NCBI GenBank assembly: GCA_017618115.1
Contig: JAFZUX010000021.1
Span: 1-39,557, forward strand
From: Bacteroidales bacterium
GTDB lineage: Bacteria; Bacteroidota; Bacteroidia; Bacteroidales; UBA932
Direction: 5' to 3'
Length of the DNA: 39,557 bases
The notes under the pieces are model-generated. The model was not told where the DNA came from, searched no databases, and saw nothing but the letters and a program-made list of their open reading frames with translations. Position 1 is the first letter of the stretch; the number at the start of each line of letters is the position of its first letter. A program made the position numbers and the translations under genes. Shown piece after piece: positions 6,976 to 16,735 of this stretch.

Positions 6976-9006
6976 ATGAAGAGAAACTTTTTGTTTCTCT
7001 TTACGCTTGCGGGATTTCTTTTTACGGCAACTCTCTCCTTGGGCGCAAAGAGAACAACCATATATAAAATAGCAGATAAGGATACAATCATAAACGCCTC
7101 GGATTCTTCTGTGATTCTTTCTGAGATAAGCGTCATATCTTCCAGGGTTCCAATTGTTTGGCACAAGCAGGCGCGAATGATTACAACCATCGGGAAGAGA
7201 GAGATTACCTCCGCTCCGGCACAGAGTGTCAACGATCTTTTGAAGTACTCTGCAAGTGTGGATGTCAGACAGAGAGGGGCGATAGGTGCGCAGACGGATG
7301 TTGGTATAAGGGGCGGTAACAGTGAGCAGGCGGCACTGCTTCTGAACGGTATAAATATCTCCGACCCTCAAACTTCTCACAACTCTTTTGATCTGCCTGT
7401 CAGTCTGTTACAGGTGGACGGCATAGATATTCTTGAGGGGCCTGCAGGAAAGATTACGGGCGCTTCTTCCCTGATGGGGGCTATAAATGTGCGTACATCC
7501 ATCGCGGAGGAAAATAAGTTTTTCTTCAATATTGAGGGCGGTTCGTTCGGTTATCTCAGCAGCGGTTTGAGGTTTGATATTGCAAAGGGAAAGAGAGGGG
7601 CGCTTCCTGTAAAGAACTCCATATCTGTAAGTTATACTCGCAGTGACGGATATGCGCGCAGTGAAAGCGGCCATCTGAATATGGATTATAAAACTCTGAA
7701 ATCTTTTTACCAGGGTGAGTATTCGGATGATGATGTGCAGGTTAACTGGTATGCCGGACTGAGCACAAAAGACTATGGATCAAACAGATTCTGGGCTGCA
7801 AAGTATGACAATCAGTTTGAGCACACCTTCAAATCTTTTATGGCGGTTAAGGGGCACAACAAAAAGGGAGTGCTTACAATAAGTCCGTCACTATATTGGA
7901 ATCACGGTACGGACCGCTTTGAACTCTTTAGAGGCGAGCCGGACAAGTATCCGTTTAACTATCACAAAACCAACGTTTACGGAGTGAATCTCAACAACTG
8001 GTTCAACTGGTTTGCTGGCACCACTGCCTTTGGCGGAGAGATACGTAACGATGAAATTGTAAGCGGCAATCTGGGAGAACCGCTCACTCATCCGAAGCAC
8101 ATTAAAGGAACAAACAGAAACTACGAATACGGCCTTAACAGGACCAATACCAGTTTCTTTCTTGAGCACAATCTTATAAAGGAAAAATTCACCGTTTCCG
8201 CTGCAATTCTGGCAATTAAAAACAGTTGGGCGGAGATGGATATGAAGGTTTACCCATCCGCAGATCTTTCCGTTGCGCTGCTAAAAAATGAAAACAACCT
8301 TCTGAGACTTTTCTGCTCCTATAATTCATCGCTGAGAATGCCCTCAGTAACAGAGCTTTACTATTCAGTAGGAGGGCACAAGGCAGACAAGCATCTGAAG
8401 CCGGAAGAGGCAAAGGCGCTGGAGTTGGGTTTGAAGTATCTCTCCAACAAAACCTCCGCTTCCCTTTCTCTCTTTTCTAACCGCATGACCGACCTAATAG
8501 ACTGGATAAGAAATACTTCTGAGGGAGAGGAAGCCCCCTGGCAGTCTGTCAATTTTGGCAAGGTGCACTCAAGAGGGCTTTTAGCTCAGACCTCTTTTAC
8601 TCCCGATTGGGGTTGGAACTCATTCAGAATTAAGAGTTTGAACGCCTCCTACAGTTACATCAACCAGACCAAAAACAAGGCGGAGAACATTCAGAGCAAA
8701 TATGTTTTGGAGTATCTGAAACATAAGTTTGTGGCTTCTGCGGAGATTCAACTTTTTGACAATCTCAACCTCAACATTCACTACCGTTTCCAGGATAGAG
8801 TTGGAACCTACACGGACGTTGAGGGTAAGGTGGTCTCTTTCAAACCTTACGGCATCTTTGACACCCGTCTTACCTACAACTTTAAAAACTTCCGCTTCTT
8901 TGTTGAGGGGAACAACATCACAGGAGTAAAGTACAATGACTTTGGAATGATTCCGGAGCCGGGATTCTGGTTTATGGCCGGATTGAATCTCTCAATCAAT
9001 CTATAA
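6976..9006 (+). CDS. TonB-dependent outer-membrane receptor
   Basis: A 676-residue outer-membrane active transporter. Residues 1-25 are a signal peptide ('FLFLFTLAGFLFTATLSLGA'). A plug domain follows at ~75-172: 'SAPAQSVNDLLKYSASVDVR', 'GIRGGNSEQAALLLNGI', 'DGIDILEGPAGKITGASSL', 'GAINVRT'. The rest is a 22-strand-type barrel ending in amphipathic strands (last residue Leu, not the more usual Phe). It lacks the SusC-type N-terminal carboxypeptidase-like domain, so it belongs with the smaller siderophore/cobalamin-type receptors. The substrate cannot be read from sequence; a cobalamin role is conceivable because B12-dependent metH lies 3 kb away, but no partner btu genes or riboswitch are seen. 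A TATCTTCG near 6946 may be its -7 box. It stands alone on its transcript. Confidence 0.88.
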   Translation: MKRNFLFLFTLAGFLFTATLSLGAKRTTIYKIADKDTIINASDSSVILSEISVISSRVPIVWHKQARMITTIGKREITSAPAQSVNDLLKYSASVDVRQRGAIGAQTDVGIRGGNSEQAALLLNGINISDPQTSHNSFDLPVSLLQVDGIDILEGPAGKITGASSLMGAINVRTSIAEENKFFFNIEGGSFGYLSSGLRFDIAKGKRGALPVKNSISVSYTRSDGYARSESGHLNMDYKTLKSFYQGEYSDDDVQVNWYAGLSTKDYGSNRFWAAKYDNQFEHTFKSFMAVKGHNKKGVLTISPSLYWNHGTDRFELFRGEPDKYPFNYHKTNVYGVNLNNWFNWFAGTTAFGGEIRNDEIVSGNLGEPLTHPKHIKGTNRNYEYGLNRTNTSFFLEHNLIKEKFTVSAAILAIKNSWAEMDMKVYPSADLSVALLKNENNLLRLFCSYNSSLRMPSVTELYYSVGGHKADKHLKPEEAKALELGLKYLSNKTSASLSLFSNRMTDLIDWIRNTSEGEEAPWQSVNFGKVHSRGLLAQTSFTPDWGWNSFRIKSLNASYSYINQTKNKAENIQSKYVLEYLKHKFVASAEIQLFDNLNLNIHYRFQDRVGTYTDVEGKVVSFKPYGIFDTRLTYNFKNFRFFVEGNNITGVKYNDFGMIPEPGFWFMAGLNLSINL

Positions 9007-9018
9007 AATAGCCCTCCC

Positions 9019-9043
9019 AAAATTTTGAAATGTCAAAAATTTT
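9019..9043 (+). terminator. Possible AT-only hairpin after the receptor gene
   Basis: AAAATTTTGA (9019-9028) can pair with TCAAAAATTTT (9033-9043) with one bulged A and a 4-base loop, 12 bases after the stop. The stem is weak; it may instead be a regulatory site of the next gene. Confidence 0.35.
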
Positions 9044-9089
9044 CACTTAACTTTATATAGATTTTTAAACGAACTATATAAAACTTAAT

Positions 9090-9923
9090 ATGAAAACCAG
9101 TATCTACAACTCTTTCTACACTCCTATGGGACTCGTTAATATTGAGCACCTTGCCCATGGTAGCGTACATTTGGAATGGGAGGGAATGCATATCTATGTA
9201 GATCCTTGCAGTGACTTTTTTGATTTCACCGGATGCAAGAAGGCAGATCTGATTCTCCTTACTCACGCACATACAGATCACTATGACACCAAGGCCATTG
9301 AACAAATTGCAATGCCTAACACCACCTTCATTGTAAGTAAGGGTGTGAAGACCTGTCTGGAGAATGACTTGCTCTCAATGCGCAGTTCCCGCAAGTTGAA
9401 TTTGGATGACAATCCGCTCAACGTAGATCCTTCCACCAACCTGGTGAATATGCTAAAGATTCCAAAACTGCGTCATTGCAAGGTCATTACACTGGAGAAT
9501 GGAGAGAGTGTTTCATCCATTGGTCTTACCATTACCGCAGTTCCTGCATACAATATCAATCAGAAGAGAGATAACGGTAAACCGTTCCACATTAAGGGAG
9601 AGGGTAACGGATATATCATCTCAATGCAGGGAGTAGATATCTACTTTGCAGGAGATACCGAGTGCATTCCGGAGATGAAGGAACTTGCTCCTAACGCAGT
9701 GCGTAAGTCTAAGTGGGCTAAGTCTATACAGGGAGAGATAGATATTGCCTTCCTGCCTAAGAACTTGCCTTACACAATGAGTGACGAGGAGTTTGTTAAA
9801 GCGGCCAACATCATTAAACCAAAGAACCTCTTCCCAATCCATTACTTTGAGATTGACGCAAAGGCTCTGAGCAAAGCGTTGGACACCCGCATCTGTCTCT
9901 ATGTTAACGGAAAGCAGATTTAA
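9090..9923 (+). CDS. Metallo-beta-lactamase-fold hydrolase (UlaG-like)
   Basis: A 277-residue protein of the MBL fold. The zinc motif is complete: HAHTDH at residues 59-64 (HxHxDH), the bridging Asp in 'YFAGDTE' near 187, and a late His in 'LFPIHYFE' near 251. The arrangement, with a short N-terminus ('GSVHLEWEGMHIYVDP') and the late 'P.HY' motif, is that of the UlaG-like/L-ascorbate-6-phosphate-lactonase branch, often annotated only as MBL-fold protein and cytoplasmic. An insert at ~110-135 is longer than in most relatives. No signal peptide is present. The substrate is unknown. The gene has its own upstream region of 83 bases and a terminator shared with the opposing gene on its right. Confidence 0.85.
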   Translation: MKTSIYNSFYTPMGLVNIEHLAHGSVHLEWEGMHIYVDPCSDFFDFTGCKKADLILLTHAHTDHYDTKAIEQIAMPNTTFIVSKGVKTCLENDLLSMRSSRKLNLDDNPLNVDPSTNLVNMLKIPKLRHCKVITLENGESVSSIGLTITAVPAYNINQKRDNGKPFHIKGEGNGYIISMQGVDIYFAGDTECIPEMKELAPNAVRKSKWAKSIQGEIDIAFLPKNLPYTMSDEEFVKAANIIKPKNLFPIHYFEIDAKALSKALDTRICLYVNGKQI

Positions 9924-9956
9924 GAAGAGCGAACACAAATTAACAAATAAAAGAAG

Positions 9957-9992
9957 AGGATGACCAAAAAATTGATCATCCTTTCTCTTTTT
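9957..9992. terminator. Bidirectional terminator between convergent genes
   Basis: Stem AGGATGA (9957-9963)/TCATCCT (9976-9982), extended inward by CAA/TTG, followed by TTCTCTTTTTA on the plus strand and by a T-rich tract on the minus strand. It lies between the MBL gene and the carboxyltransferase gene, which converge. Confidence 0.8.
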
Positions 9993-10027
9993 ACTCCGAG
10001 CCTTGCCGGCTACCGGCCAGACGCTAA

Positions 10028-11809
10028 TTACTGCACAAAGGCAATAATCTCATCCTTAACAACTTTCTGTCCCTGTTTAGCGCAAACGGCAACAAGTTTT
10101 CCGTCTGCAGGGCAGATAATCTCCTCCATTCCGTAGAATGCCTGAATGTTGCAGAGGGTCTGACCCATCTTAACATCTGAACCTTCAACTGGAGCGGATG
10201 ACTTATCCTCAACGTCATACTGCCAGATAACTTCACCCTTAACGGTTGCGTGAACCGGCTTAGCGTCTGGATATTTAGCCATAATCTTCTCCACGTCAAA
10301 TGCAGGAACTTCTACAACAGGACGGGTAATGATGATAGGTGCTCCGGCCTTTGCTCTGTTAGCCTCAAGCTCCTTCTCAAATCTCTGTTTTGCTATGCCG
10401 CTCTTGTAATCTCTGTACTGAGTCTCGTGCATTGCAAACTCAAAGAGTTCCTCATCATCCTGACCTCTGTCCCAACCTTCCTCTTCCATCATCTTGATGT
10501 AACGAGGCAGATCATTAGGGAATGCATCCTGTGGTACGCCGGTGTAGAACTCAAGTCCCTTCTGCTTAACAATCTCCTTAATCTCAGGAGCAAGTTCGCC
10601 AGGAAGTTTACCCATCTTACCAAGAATCATGTTCATTGTATCCTTGTCTATGGTCTTCCATCTTGGCTCACCCTTAAGCATGTGCATCAGGTTCATAAGA
10701 GCGGTGTTCTTTACATACTGGCTGAACGGAGTTACCAATGGCGGATAACCCAATCTTGGCCATACGTACTCAACCTCCTGGAAGAGCATGACTACCAGGT
10801 CATTAATACTGAGCTCCTTCTTGCCCTGATTTCTGAGTGAAGAGTTAATTGCTCCCTGGAAGCCCTTGAGGTCTGCCATCATAGAACCCATCATTCCGCC
10901 AGGAAGTCCGCAACCAACAAGCAGTGAGCTCATTTGGTAGTTACCCGGAGCAATCCAGTATCCGAGGAACTCGTCTATGAACTTCTGAGTGAGTGCTCTG
11001 GCCTCCATGTATGCGTTCATGTTGATGTCCTTTACAAGGAATCCGGCATCCTTAAGCATTGCCTGAATGGTAATTACATCCGGGTGAATCTTTCCCCAGG
11101 AGAGCGGTTCCATTGCCACGTCAATGTAATCTGCGCCTGCTCTTGCAACCTCAAGCATAGAGGCTACTGAGAAACCGGGACCTGAGTGGCCGTGATACTG
11201 AACCTTGATGTTAGGGTGCTTGTCCTTGATAGCCTTAACCAATCTTCCCAGGAATGCAGGACGTCCAATACCTGCCATATCCTTAAGACAGATCTCATCT
11301 GCTCCGTACTCTACCACCTTGTCTACCACGCCCATATAATACTCAACGGTGTGGATAGGTGAGTAGGTGATACTGAGTGCTGCCTGTGCAATCATACCCG
11401 CCTCTTTAGCGTGAATGACAGAACCTTTGAGGTTGCGGTGGTCATTCAATCCGCAGAAAGAACGCATAATGTTGGTTCCCTGAGCCTTCTTAACCTTTGC
11501 CATCAGAGCACGTACGTCATCAGGTACCGGGAACATTCTCAATGCGTTAAGACCTCTCTCAAGCATGTGAGTCTGAATTCCCACCTTGTTAAACGGAGCC
11601 GTCCACTCTCTTACTGCCTTGTTAGGATTTTCTCCAAAAAGAAGGTTAACCTGCTCAAAAGCACCACCGTTACTTTCAACGCGGTCAAAGCAACCCATAT
11701 CAATTATTACCGGAGCAATCTCCTTAAGCATAGAGACTTTTGGAACATACTTTCCAGAAGACTGCCACATATCCCTGTAAAGAAGGGAGAATTTTATTTC
11801 TCTTGCCAT
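10028..11809 (-). CDS. Divergent OadA/PycB-type carboxyltransferase with a lysine-less biotinyl domain
   Basis: A 593-residue protein built like oxaloacetate decarboxylase alpha / pyruvate carboxylase subunit B: a TIM-barrel carboxyltransferase, a PYC_OADA linker domain and a C-terminal biotinyl-lipoyl-like domain. Barrel features present: Arg12-Asp13 ('YRDMWQS'), the carbamylated-lysine motif KDMAG (Lys176) and the metal HxH (His206, His208 in 'YHGHSG'). It departs from the family elsewhere: the DxHQ and 'FRIFDALND' signatures read 'DMWQ' and 'MRSFCGLND'. Most strikingly, the biotin site is Ala-Phe-Tyr-Gly-Met instead of Ala-Met-Lys-Met; Tyr559 sits 34 residues before the C-terminus, exactly where the biotinyl lysine lies in E. 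coli BCCP, with no gap. It therefore probably cannot carry biotin itself and may use another carrier or catalyse a different aldol-type reaction. Cytoplasmic; monocistronic, with a consensus promoter. Confidence 0.8.
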   Translation of the reverse strand: MAREIKFSLLYRDMWQSSGKYVPKVSMLKEIAPVIIDMGCFDRVESNGGAFEQVNLLFGENPNKAVREWTAPFNKVGIQTHMLERGLNALRMFPVPDDVRALMAKVKKAQGTNIMRSFCGLNDHRNLKGSVIHAKEAGMIAQAALSITYSPIHTVEYYMGVVDKVVEYGADEICLKDMAGIGRPAFLGRLVKAIKDKHPNIKVQYHGHSGPGFSVASMLEVARAGADYIDVAMEPLSWGKIHPDVITIQAMLKDAGFLVKDINMNAYMEARALTQKFIDEFLGYWIAPGNYQMSSLLVGCGLPGGMMGSMMADLKGFQGAINSSLRNQGKKELSINDLVVMLFQEVEYVWPRLGYPPLVTPFSQYVKNTALMNLMHMLKGEPRWKTIDKDTMNMILGKMGKLPGELAPEIKEIVKQKGLEFYTGVPQDAFPNDLPRYIKMMEEEGWDRGQDDEELFEFAMHETQYRDYKSGIAKQRFEKELEANRAKAGAPIIITRPVVEVPAFDVEKIMAKYPDAKPVHATVKGEVIWQYDVEDKSSAPVEGSDVKMGQTLCNIQAFYGMEEIICPADGKLVAVCAKQGQKVVKDEIIAFVQ

Positions 11810-11847
11810 ATAATTTTAAAATGAAATATTTCTAAACCAACAAGAAA

Positions 11848-11878
11848 CAAATATAAGAAAAGCGCAACAGATAACAAA
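11848..11878 (-). promoter_or_regulatory. Promoter of the carboxyltransferase gene
   Basis: On the minus strand TTTG (11878-11875), 19 bases, TATATTTG (11855-11848): a textbook match to the Bacteroidetes promoter. The start codon is 39 bases downstream. Confidence 0.8.
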
Positions 11879-11887
11879 AAAAAGAGT

Positions 11888-11895
11888 TATATTTG
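11888..11895 (+). promoter_or_regulatory. -7 box of tRNA-His
   Basis: TATATTTG ends 11 bases before the tRNA. No clear TTTG lies at -33. It stands back to back with the promoter of the minus-strand carboxyltransferase gene. Confidence 0.55.
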
Positions 11896-11906
11896 CAACC
11901 CCAAAT

Positions 11907-11981
11907 GGTGGCTGTGGCGCAGTTGGCTAGCGCGACAGATTGTGGCTCTGTAGGTCGTGGGTTCGAGACCCACCAGCCACC
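11907..11981 (+). tRNA. tRNA-His (anticodon GTG)
   Basis: Acceptor GTGGCTG/CAGCCAC, anticodon stem ACAGA/TCTGT around TTGTGGC giving GTG, T-arm GTGGGTTCGAGACCCAC. The extra G at position -1 (11907) faces C at 11981, the hallmark of histidine tRNAs. CCA is not encoded in full. Confidence 0.95.
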
Positions 11982-11986
11982 CAGAC

Positions 11987-12025
11987 GCAGGACTCTCTTC
12001 TTTGAGGGTCCTGCTTTTCATTTTT
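11987..12025 (+). terminator. Terminator of tRNA-His
   Basis: Eleven-bp stem GCAGGACTCTC (11987-11997) with GAGGGTCCTGC (12004-12014), one G-T pair, then TTTTCATTTTT. Confidence 0.85.
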
Positions 12026-12028
12026 AAT

Positions 12029-12036
12029 TAACTTTG
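12029..12036 (+). promoter_or_regulatory. Possible -7 box of metH
   Basis: TAACTTTG fits TAnnTTTG. It ends only 5 bases before the metH ATG, so if it is used the mRNA would be leaderless or nearly so. A matching -33 element at normal spacing is not present. Confidence 0.45.
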
Positions 12037-12041
12037 CGGGC

Positions 12042-15000
12042 ATGATTACAAGGAAGGAGATATTGGCTCGTTTGAGGGATAGGATCATCATTATGGATGG
12101 TGCTATGGGAACCATGATCCAGCAGCGGGGATTGGATTCTGCGGGGTGCGGGGTAAGCGGTAACCTGGATATGCTCAACCTTGTTAATCCGGATGGAATT
12201 GCTGCAATTCATAAGGCATACATTGAGGCGGGAGCGGAACTGATTGAGACCAACACTTTTAGCGGAACGGTTATTTCTCAGCAGGAGTATGGCTGTGCAG
12301 ATAAGGTCTATGAGATTAACCGCAGGGGTGCCGAGATTGCAAGGGCTTCAGCTGAGGAGAAAGGATTATTTTTTTCTGCATGGAAGGAGGAATGGGGAGA
12401 GCGGAGAGCAATTGTGGCGGGCTCTATGGGACCTACAATCAAGTCATTAACTCTCTCTCCGGACGTCAGTAAACCGGAATACAGAAACGTTTCCTTTGAT
12501 GAGATGGCCGCTGCCTTTATGACTCAGGCCGAGGGGCTTATAGACGGCGGAGTGGATGTGCTACTAGTGGAGAGCGTATATGACGGACTCAACGCCAAGG
12601 CGGCTCTTTATGCCATAAACAAGGTGCTGGCAAAGCGTGGAGCGGATATACCGGTAATGGTCTCCGCAACCGTTAACGACCGCTTTGGAAGAATTCTTAC
12701 AGGACAGGATATCAGGTCTTTATACACAGAACTCAAGGGCTATGGGTTGTTGAGTTTTGGACTTAACTGCTCATTTGGCGCAAAGGATTTGGAGGGGTGC
12801 ATTAAGAGCATAGACGGCTTTGCGGAGTGTGCGGTAAGCGTTCACCCAAATGCAGGTCTTCCGGATGAGATGGGCCGTTACAAGGAGACACCGTCATATA
12901 CTGCAAGCTGCATTAAAGAGATGGCCTGTGAGGGAGTTACGGTAGGTGGCCGTTTGAACTTTGCAGGCGGTTGCTGCGGAACAACCCCGGAACACATTGC
13001 TGCAATTGCCTCTGCCTTAAGGGGCTGCGCGCCACGTCCTTTGTCATTTACCCATCGGGAGAAAGATATTGATGATCTTGAAGTGAGCGGACTGGAGAAT
13101 CTGCTTATTAACAGAAAGAAAAACAACTTCACAAACATAGGGGAAAGGACCAACGTTGCGGGAAGTGCAAGGTTTGCTAAGCTGCTGAGGGAGAGAGATT
13201 TTGTGCAGGCCTCACAGATTGCGGCCAAGCAGATTGAAGACGGAGCAACGCTCATAGACATCAATACGGATGATCCTATGAGCAACGGTACGGAATTGAT
13301 GGAGAGCTTCTTACGTTATCTCTCTTCTGAGCCTGCGGTTGCAAAGGTTCCGTTTATGATAGACTCCTCAGATTGGAACACCATACTTGCCGGAGTTAAA
13401 AACTCCACCGGAAAACCTGTGGTCAATTCCATCAGCCTCAAAGACGGAGAGGAGGAGTTCTTAAGAAGAGCCAAAGAGTTGCATCTGCTGGGTGCGGCTG
13501 TTGTGGTGATGGCCTTTGACGAGCAGGGACAGGCGGTAACGTTGGAGCGCAAGAAAGAGATAGCGGAGCGTGCCTATAAGCTATTGATATCCATTGGATA
13601 CGAGCCGAGTGATATAATTCTGGACTGCAACATTCTTACAATAGCAACAGGCATTGCTGAGCATGACAGTTATGCCGTAAACTTCATTGAAGCGGTACGT
13701 TGGATAAAGCAGAATCTTCCGGGAGCAAAGACCTCAGGCGGAGTCTCAAATCTCTCATTTGCATTCCGCGGAAACAACACCGTAAGACGCGCAATGCACT
13801 CCGTCTTTCTCTATCACGCAATTGCGGCGGGTTTGGATATGGCCATAGTAAATCCGTCTATGACAGACCTTTATGACGATATCCCAACACACCTCAGGAG
13901 CGTTGTTGAAGCGGTTGTTCTTAATGACGCCTCTCTTCTTCCCGATGGTGATAAAGGAAAGAACCCAACGGAAGTTCTGACGGAACTCGCCTTTGAGATA
14001 AAGAAGCAAGAGGAGGAGGCGAAGAACGGAACGCCTGCACAAAAGACGGCAAAAGAGGAAGATACAAAGGTTACCTCTACTCCTCAAAAGCAACTTTCAG
14101 ATAAGGTGGTTAAGGGAGATCTCTCCGAGTTGGAGCCTATTCTTCTGGAGTTGATTAAGAAGATGGAGGCTGTTCAGATTATTGAAGGACCGCTGATGGA
14201 GGGGTTGGAAGAGGTTGGAAGACGCTTTGAGCAGGGCAAGATGTTCCTGCCGCAAGTGGTTAAGAGTGCGAGGGTTATGAAGCAGGCGGTGGAGATTCTT
14301 CAACCTTACATCGCAGAGAAACATAGTTGTGATTGCTGCGGCCCAAAGAGTGAAAACAAAAACGCAAAACCAGTGGTTGTTCTTGCAACCGCTAAGGGAG
14401 ATATTCACGATATTGGAAAGAACATTGTCTCCATTGTACTTAGCTGCAACGGAATGGAGGTTGTGGACCTGGGTGTGATGGTGGATAATCAAACCATTGT
14501 AGATGAGGCTATTGCACGCAAGGCCTCATTGATAGGGGTGAGCGGACTTATAACTCCGTCACTCAAGTTTATGGAGGAGTTGGCCTCTCTTCTGGAGCAG
14601 AACAAAGAGAGGATGTTAAGAGAGTTGGGATATCTTATTCCGCTGGCTGTTGGAGGAGCAACCGCTTCATCCGTTCACACCGCGGTAAACATTGCACCAC
14701 GTTACAGCGGCACCGTTCTCTTTGGCGGAGACGCTTCAAATGCCTCAGTATCATATAAAAGGATAATTGCAGACTCTGACGCTTCACTTCCTGTGATAAG
14801 AGAAGAGAACTCATATCCTTTAGGCGGTTTTGCTGAACTGATTAAGAGAGATCAGGCGGAGATTAGAAGACAGTATGAAGCAAGGAATGCAAAGTTCCTC
14901 TCTAAGGAAGAGGCCCGCTCTCTTGCAAAACAGTATCCTATAGAGTCTTACATTCATCCCGATGGATTTGGAGAAAACAATCTCTTTGCAGAAAATATAT

Positions 15001-15704
15001 CTATTGCAACACTTGCGGAGAGAATAGATTGGACAGCCTTCTTCAATTTTTGGGGCTTTAAAGGAAAATATCCGGAGTTGGCTTATAGTAATACTGAAGC
15101 AGAAAAGCTTTATGATCAGGCTCTTGAGATGATAGGCAAGATGATAGAGGAGAACTCTGTAAAGGCGGGTGCTATTCTCTCATTCTTTGATGCAGCGGCA
15201 GAAGATGACACTCTGGTTCTGTTTGGAAATTTAATTTCAAAGAGAGAGGTAGTAGCAAGAATGGAGGTTCCGCGTCAGAGAAAAGAGGGGTCTGATTATC
15301 TATCGCTGGCAGACTTTGTGCTGCCGCTCAAGATGGCGGATAGGGAGGGAAAGAACCTCTCCAAAGTTGGCGTCTTTGTGGCAAGGGTAGAAGATAGCCT
15401 CTGTAATAAATTGGACCACAAGAGCTTTGAGTACCTGCTGCGTTACAGCATCTGTGCTCGTTTAACTCAGGCACTTGCAGAGTGGATGCAGGAGACGGCC
15501 ATTGGAGATATCAAGGCTATACGTCCGGCATTCGGCTATCCTGTTTGCCCGGATCACTCGCTTAAGAGGGTTGCTTTCCAACTGCTGGATGCGGAAAAGA
15601 GATTGGGAGTAAGGCTTACGGAGAGCAATGCAATCATCCCGGTTACAGCGGTTTGCGGCCTTTTGATTGCTCATCCTAACGCAAAATTGTTTGACACTTT
15701 TTAA
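12042..15704 (+). CDS. metH: Cobalamin-dependent methionine synthase
   Basis: A full-length 1220-residue, four-module enzyme that moves a methyl group from 5-methyl-THF via cobalamin to homocysteine. Module 1 (1-~330) binds homocysteine and has the start '[17 protein letters not shown]' and the zinc cysteines in 'GLNCSFG' (~243) and '[10 protein letters not shown]' (~310-311). Module 2 (~360-640) is the pterin domain ('[14 protein letters not shown]'). A Lys/Glu-rich linker (~655-685) is longer than usual. Module 3 carries the B12 cap and the DxHxxG motif 'GDIHDIGKN' (~787-793), whose His is the lower cobalt ligand. Module 4 is the SAM-dependent reactivation domain with '[13 protein letters not shown]' (~1162). 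Translation starts at 12042, immediately after a promoter-like box. metF follows 11 bases after the stop, making a methionine/one-carbon operon. No riboswitch fits in the ~20-base space between the tRNA-His terminator and the ATG. Confidence 0.97.
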   Translation: MITRKEILARLRDRIIIMDGAMGTMIQQRGLDSAGCGVSGNLDMLNLVNPDGIAAIHKAYIEAGAELIETNTFSGTVISQQEYGCADKVYEINRRGAEIARASAEEKGLFFSAWKEEWGERRAIVAGSMGPTIKSLTLSPDVSKPEYRNVSFDEMAAAFMTQAEGLIDGGVDVLLVESVYDGLNAKAALYAINKVLAKRGADIPVMVSATVNDRFGRILTGQDIRSLYTELKGYGLLSFGLNCSFGAKDLEGCIKSIDGFAECAVSVHPNAGLPDEMGRYKETPSYTASCIKEMACEGVTVGGRLNFAGGCCGTTPEHIAAIASALRGCAPRPLSFTHREKDIDDLEVSGLENLLINRKKNNFTNIGERTNVAGSARFAKLLRERDFVQASQIAAKQIEDGATLIDINTDDPMSNGTELMESFLRYLSSEPAVAKVPFMIDSSDWNTILAGVKNSTGKPVVNSISLKDGEEEFLRRAKELHLLGAAVVVMAFDEQGQAVTLERKKEIAERAYKLLISIGYEPSDIILDCNILTIATGIAEHDSYAVNFIEAVRWIKQNLPGAKTSGGVSNLSFAFRGNNTVRRAMHSVFLYHAIAAGLDMAIVNPSMTDLYDDIPTHLRSVVEAVVLNDASLLPDGDKGKNPTEVLTELAFEIKKQEEEAKNGTPAQKTAKEEDTKVTSTPQKQLSDKVVKGDLSELEPILLELIKKMEAVQIIEGPLMEGLEEVGRRFEQGKMFLPQVVKSARVMKQAVEILQPYIAEKHSCDCCGPKSENKNAKPVVVLATAKGDIHDIGKNIVSIVLSCNGMEVVDLGVMVDNQTIVDEAIARKASLIGVSGLITPSLKFMEELASLLEQNKERMLRELGYLIPLAVGGATASSVHTAVNIAPRYSGTVLFGGDASNASVSYKRIIADSDASLPVIREENSYPLGGFAELIKRDQAEIRRQYEARNAKFLSKEEARSLAKQYPIESYIHPDGFGENNLFAENISIATLAERIDWTAFFNFWGFKGKYPELAYSNTEAEKLYDQALEMIGKMIEENSVKAGAILSFFDAAAEDDTLVLFGNLISKREVVARMEVPRQRKEGSDYLSLADFVLPLKMADREGKNLSKVGVFVARVEDSLCNKLDHKSFEYLLRYSICARLTQALAEWMQETAIGDIKAIRPAFGYPVCPDHSLKRVAFQLLDAEKRLGVRLTESNAIIPVTAVCGLLIAHPNAKLFDTF

Positions 15705-15715
15705 CCCATATACAG

Positions 15716-16699
15716 ATGAAGGTTTCTAAAATATTGGAAGAGAGAAAGGGGCGTCCGTTTGCCTCCTTTGAGATTGTTCCGCCTCTTAAGGGGAGCGATA
15801 TCAGCAAGCTTTACAATATGGTTACTCCTCTGATGGAGTTTGAGCCGCCGTTCCTCAACTTTACCGCTCATAGAGACGAGGTGGAGTTCCGCCCAAATGC
15901 GGACGGTACTTTCACTAAGGTGGTGGTTACCAAAAGACCAAGCACCCTGGCAATAGTCTCCGCCCTTCAGAAAAAGTTCAACACTCTGGAGATTGTTCCT
16001 CACGTTATCTGCTCAGGCAGTACCAAAGAGCAGAACGAGAGCCTTTTACTGGACCTTCACTTCCTTGGAATAGAGAATGTTATGGCCCTTAGGGGAGATG
16101 CCCAGAAGGGAGAGAAATACTTTACCCCAACTCCGGGTGGACACGCTCACAGCAGTGAACTTGTTTCTCAGATAACCAATATGAACCACGGCGTTTATCT
16201 GGACGGCAATATGAAGAATCCGGTCTCCACCTCCTTCTGCGTTGGAGTAGGGGGCTACCCGGAAAAACATCTGGAAGCTCCTAATCTTAAGACAGATATA
16301 AAGATGCTCAAGAAGAAGGTTGATGCCGGAGCGGATTACGTCATAACGCAGATGTTCTTTGATAACCGTAAGTTTTTCTCCTTTGTAGAAAAGTGCAGAG
16401 AGGCGGGCATTACAGTTCCTATTATCCCGGGACTCAAGCCGGTTTCTACTCTCAAGCAGGTTGAGACTCTTCCGCAAGCCTTCTCCATAGATCTTCCGCA
16501 AGAGTTTATGAGTGAAGTAAATAGCATTAAGAAGAGCGCAACGGGTGAGGAGGATCTTTCCAAAAAACTCTACTCCTTTGGAATAGAGTGGGCGGTTATT
16601 CAGGGAAAGGAACTGCTTAAAAGCGGAGCCCCTGCAATTCACTTCTACACAATGGGAAAGGCGGAAAATGTACGCTCCATAATCTCAAGTCTCTTTTAA
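15716..16699 (+). CDS. metF: 5,10-methylenetetrahydrofolate reductase
   Basis: A 327-residue FAD enzyme that reduces 5,10-methylene-THF to 5-methyl-THF, the methyl donor for MetH encoded just upstream. The TIM-barrel signatures are present: 'FASFEIVPPLKG' with the catalytic Glu near residue 19, 'NFTAHRDE', 'VPHVICSGST', 'NVMALRGD' (flavin contact, ~120-127), 'GADYVITQMFFDN' and 'VPIIPGLKPVS'. Length agrees with bacterial MetF (~300) plus a short C-terminal part 'AIQ..KSGAPAIHFYTMGKAE'. It is cytoplasmic and co-transcribed with metH (11-base gap, no terminator or promoter between them). Confidence 0.96.
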   Translation: MKVSKILEERKGRPFASFEIVPPLKGSDISKLYNMVTPLMEFEPPFLNFTAHRDEVEFRPNADGTFTKVVVTKRPSTLAIVSALQKKFNTLEIVPHVICSGSTKEQNESLLLDLHFLGIENVMALRGDAQKGEKYFTPTPGGHAHSSELVSQITNMNHGVYLDGNMKNPVSTSFCVGVGGYPEKHLEAPNLKTDIKMLKKKVDAGADYVITQMFFDNRKFFSFVEKCREAGITVPIIPGLKPVSTLKQVETLPQAFSIDLPQEFMSEVNSIKKSATGEEDLSKKLYSFGIEWAVIQGKELLKSGAPAIHFYTMGKAENVRSIISSLF

Positions 16700-16704
16700 T
16701 TAGT

Positions 16705-16712
16705 TATCTTTG
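16705..16712 (+). promoter_or_regulatory. -7 box of the HdeD-like gene
   Basis: TATCTTTG, 23 bases before the ATG at 16736. The -33 element is not recognisable. It lies directly after the metF stop. Confidence 0.55.
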
Positions 16713-16735
16713 TACAAATCAGAAATATTTGCACT

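Noticed and set aside
6976-9006. Calling the TonB-dependent receptor BtuB because of nearby metH
   Set aside because: No B12 riboswitch, no btu partners and 3 kb of unrelated genes between them; substrate left open.
11982-12041. Cobalamin or SAM riboswitch before metH
   Set aside because: The space is filled by the tRNA-His terminator and a promoter-like box; no room for a riboswitch aptamer.
16046-16642. 198-codon minus-strand frame inside metF
   Set aside because: Antisense shadow of a well conserved enzyme, no export or domain features and no promoter.
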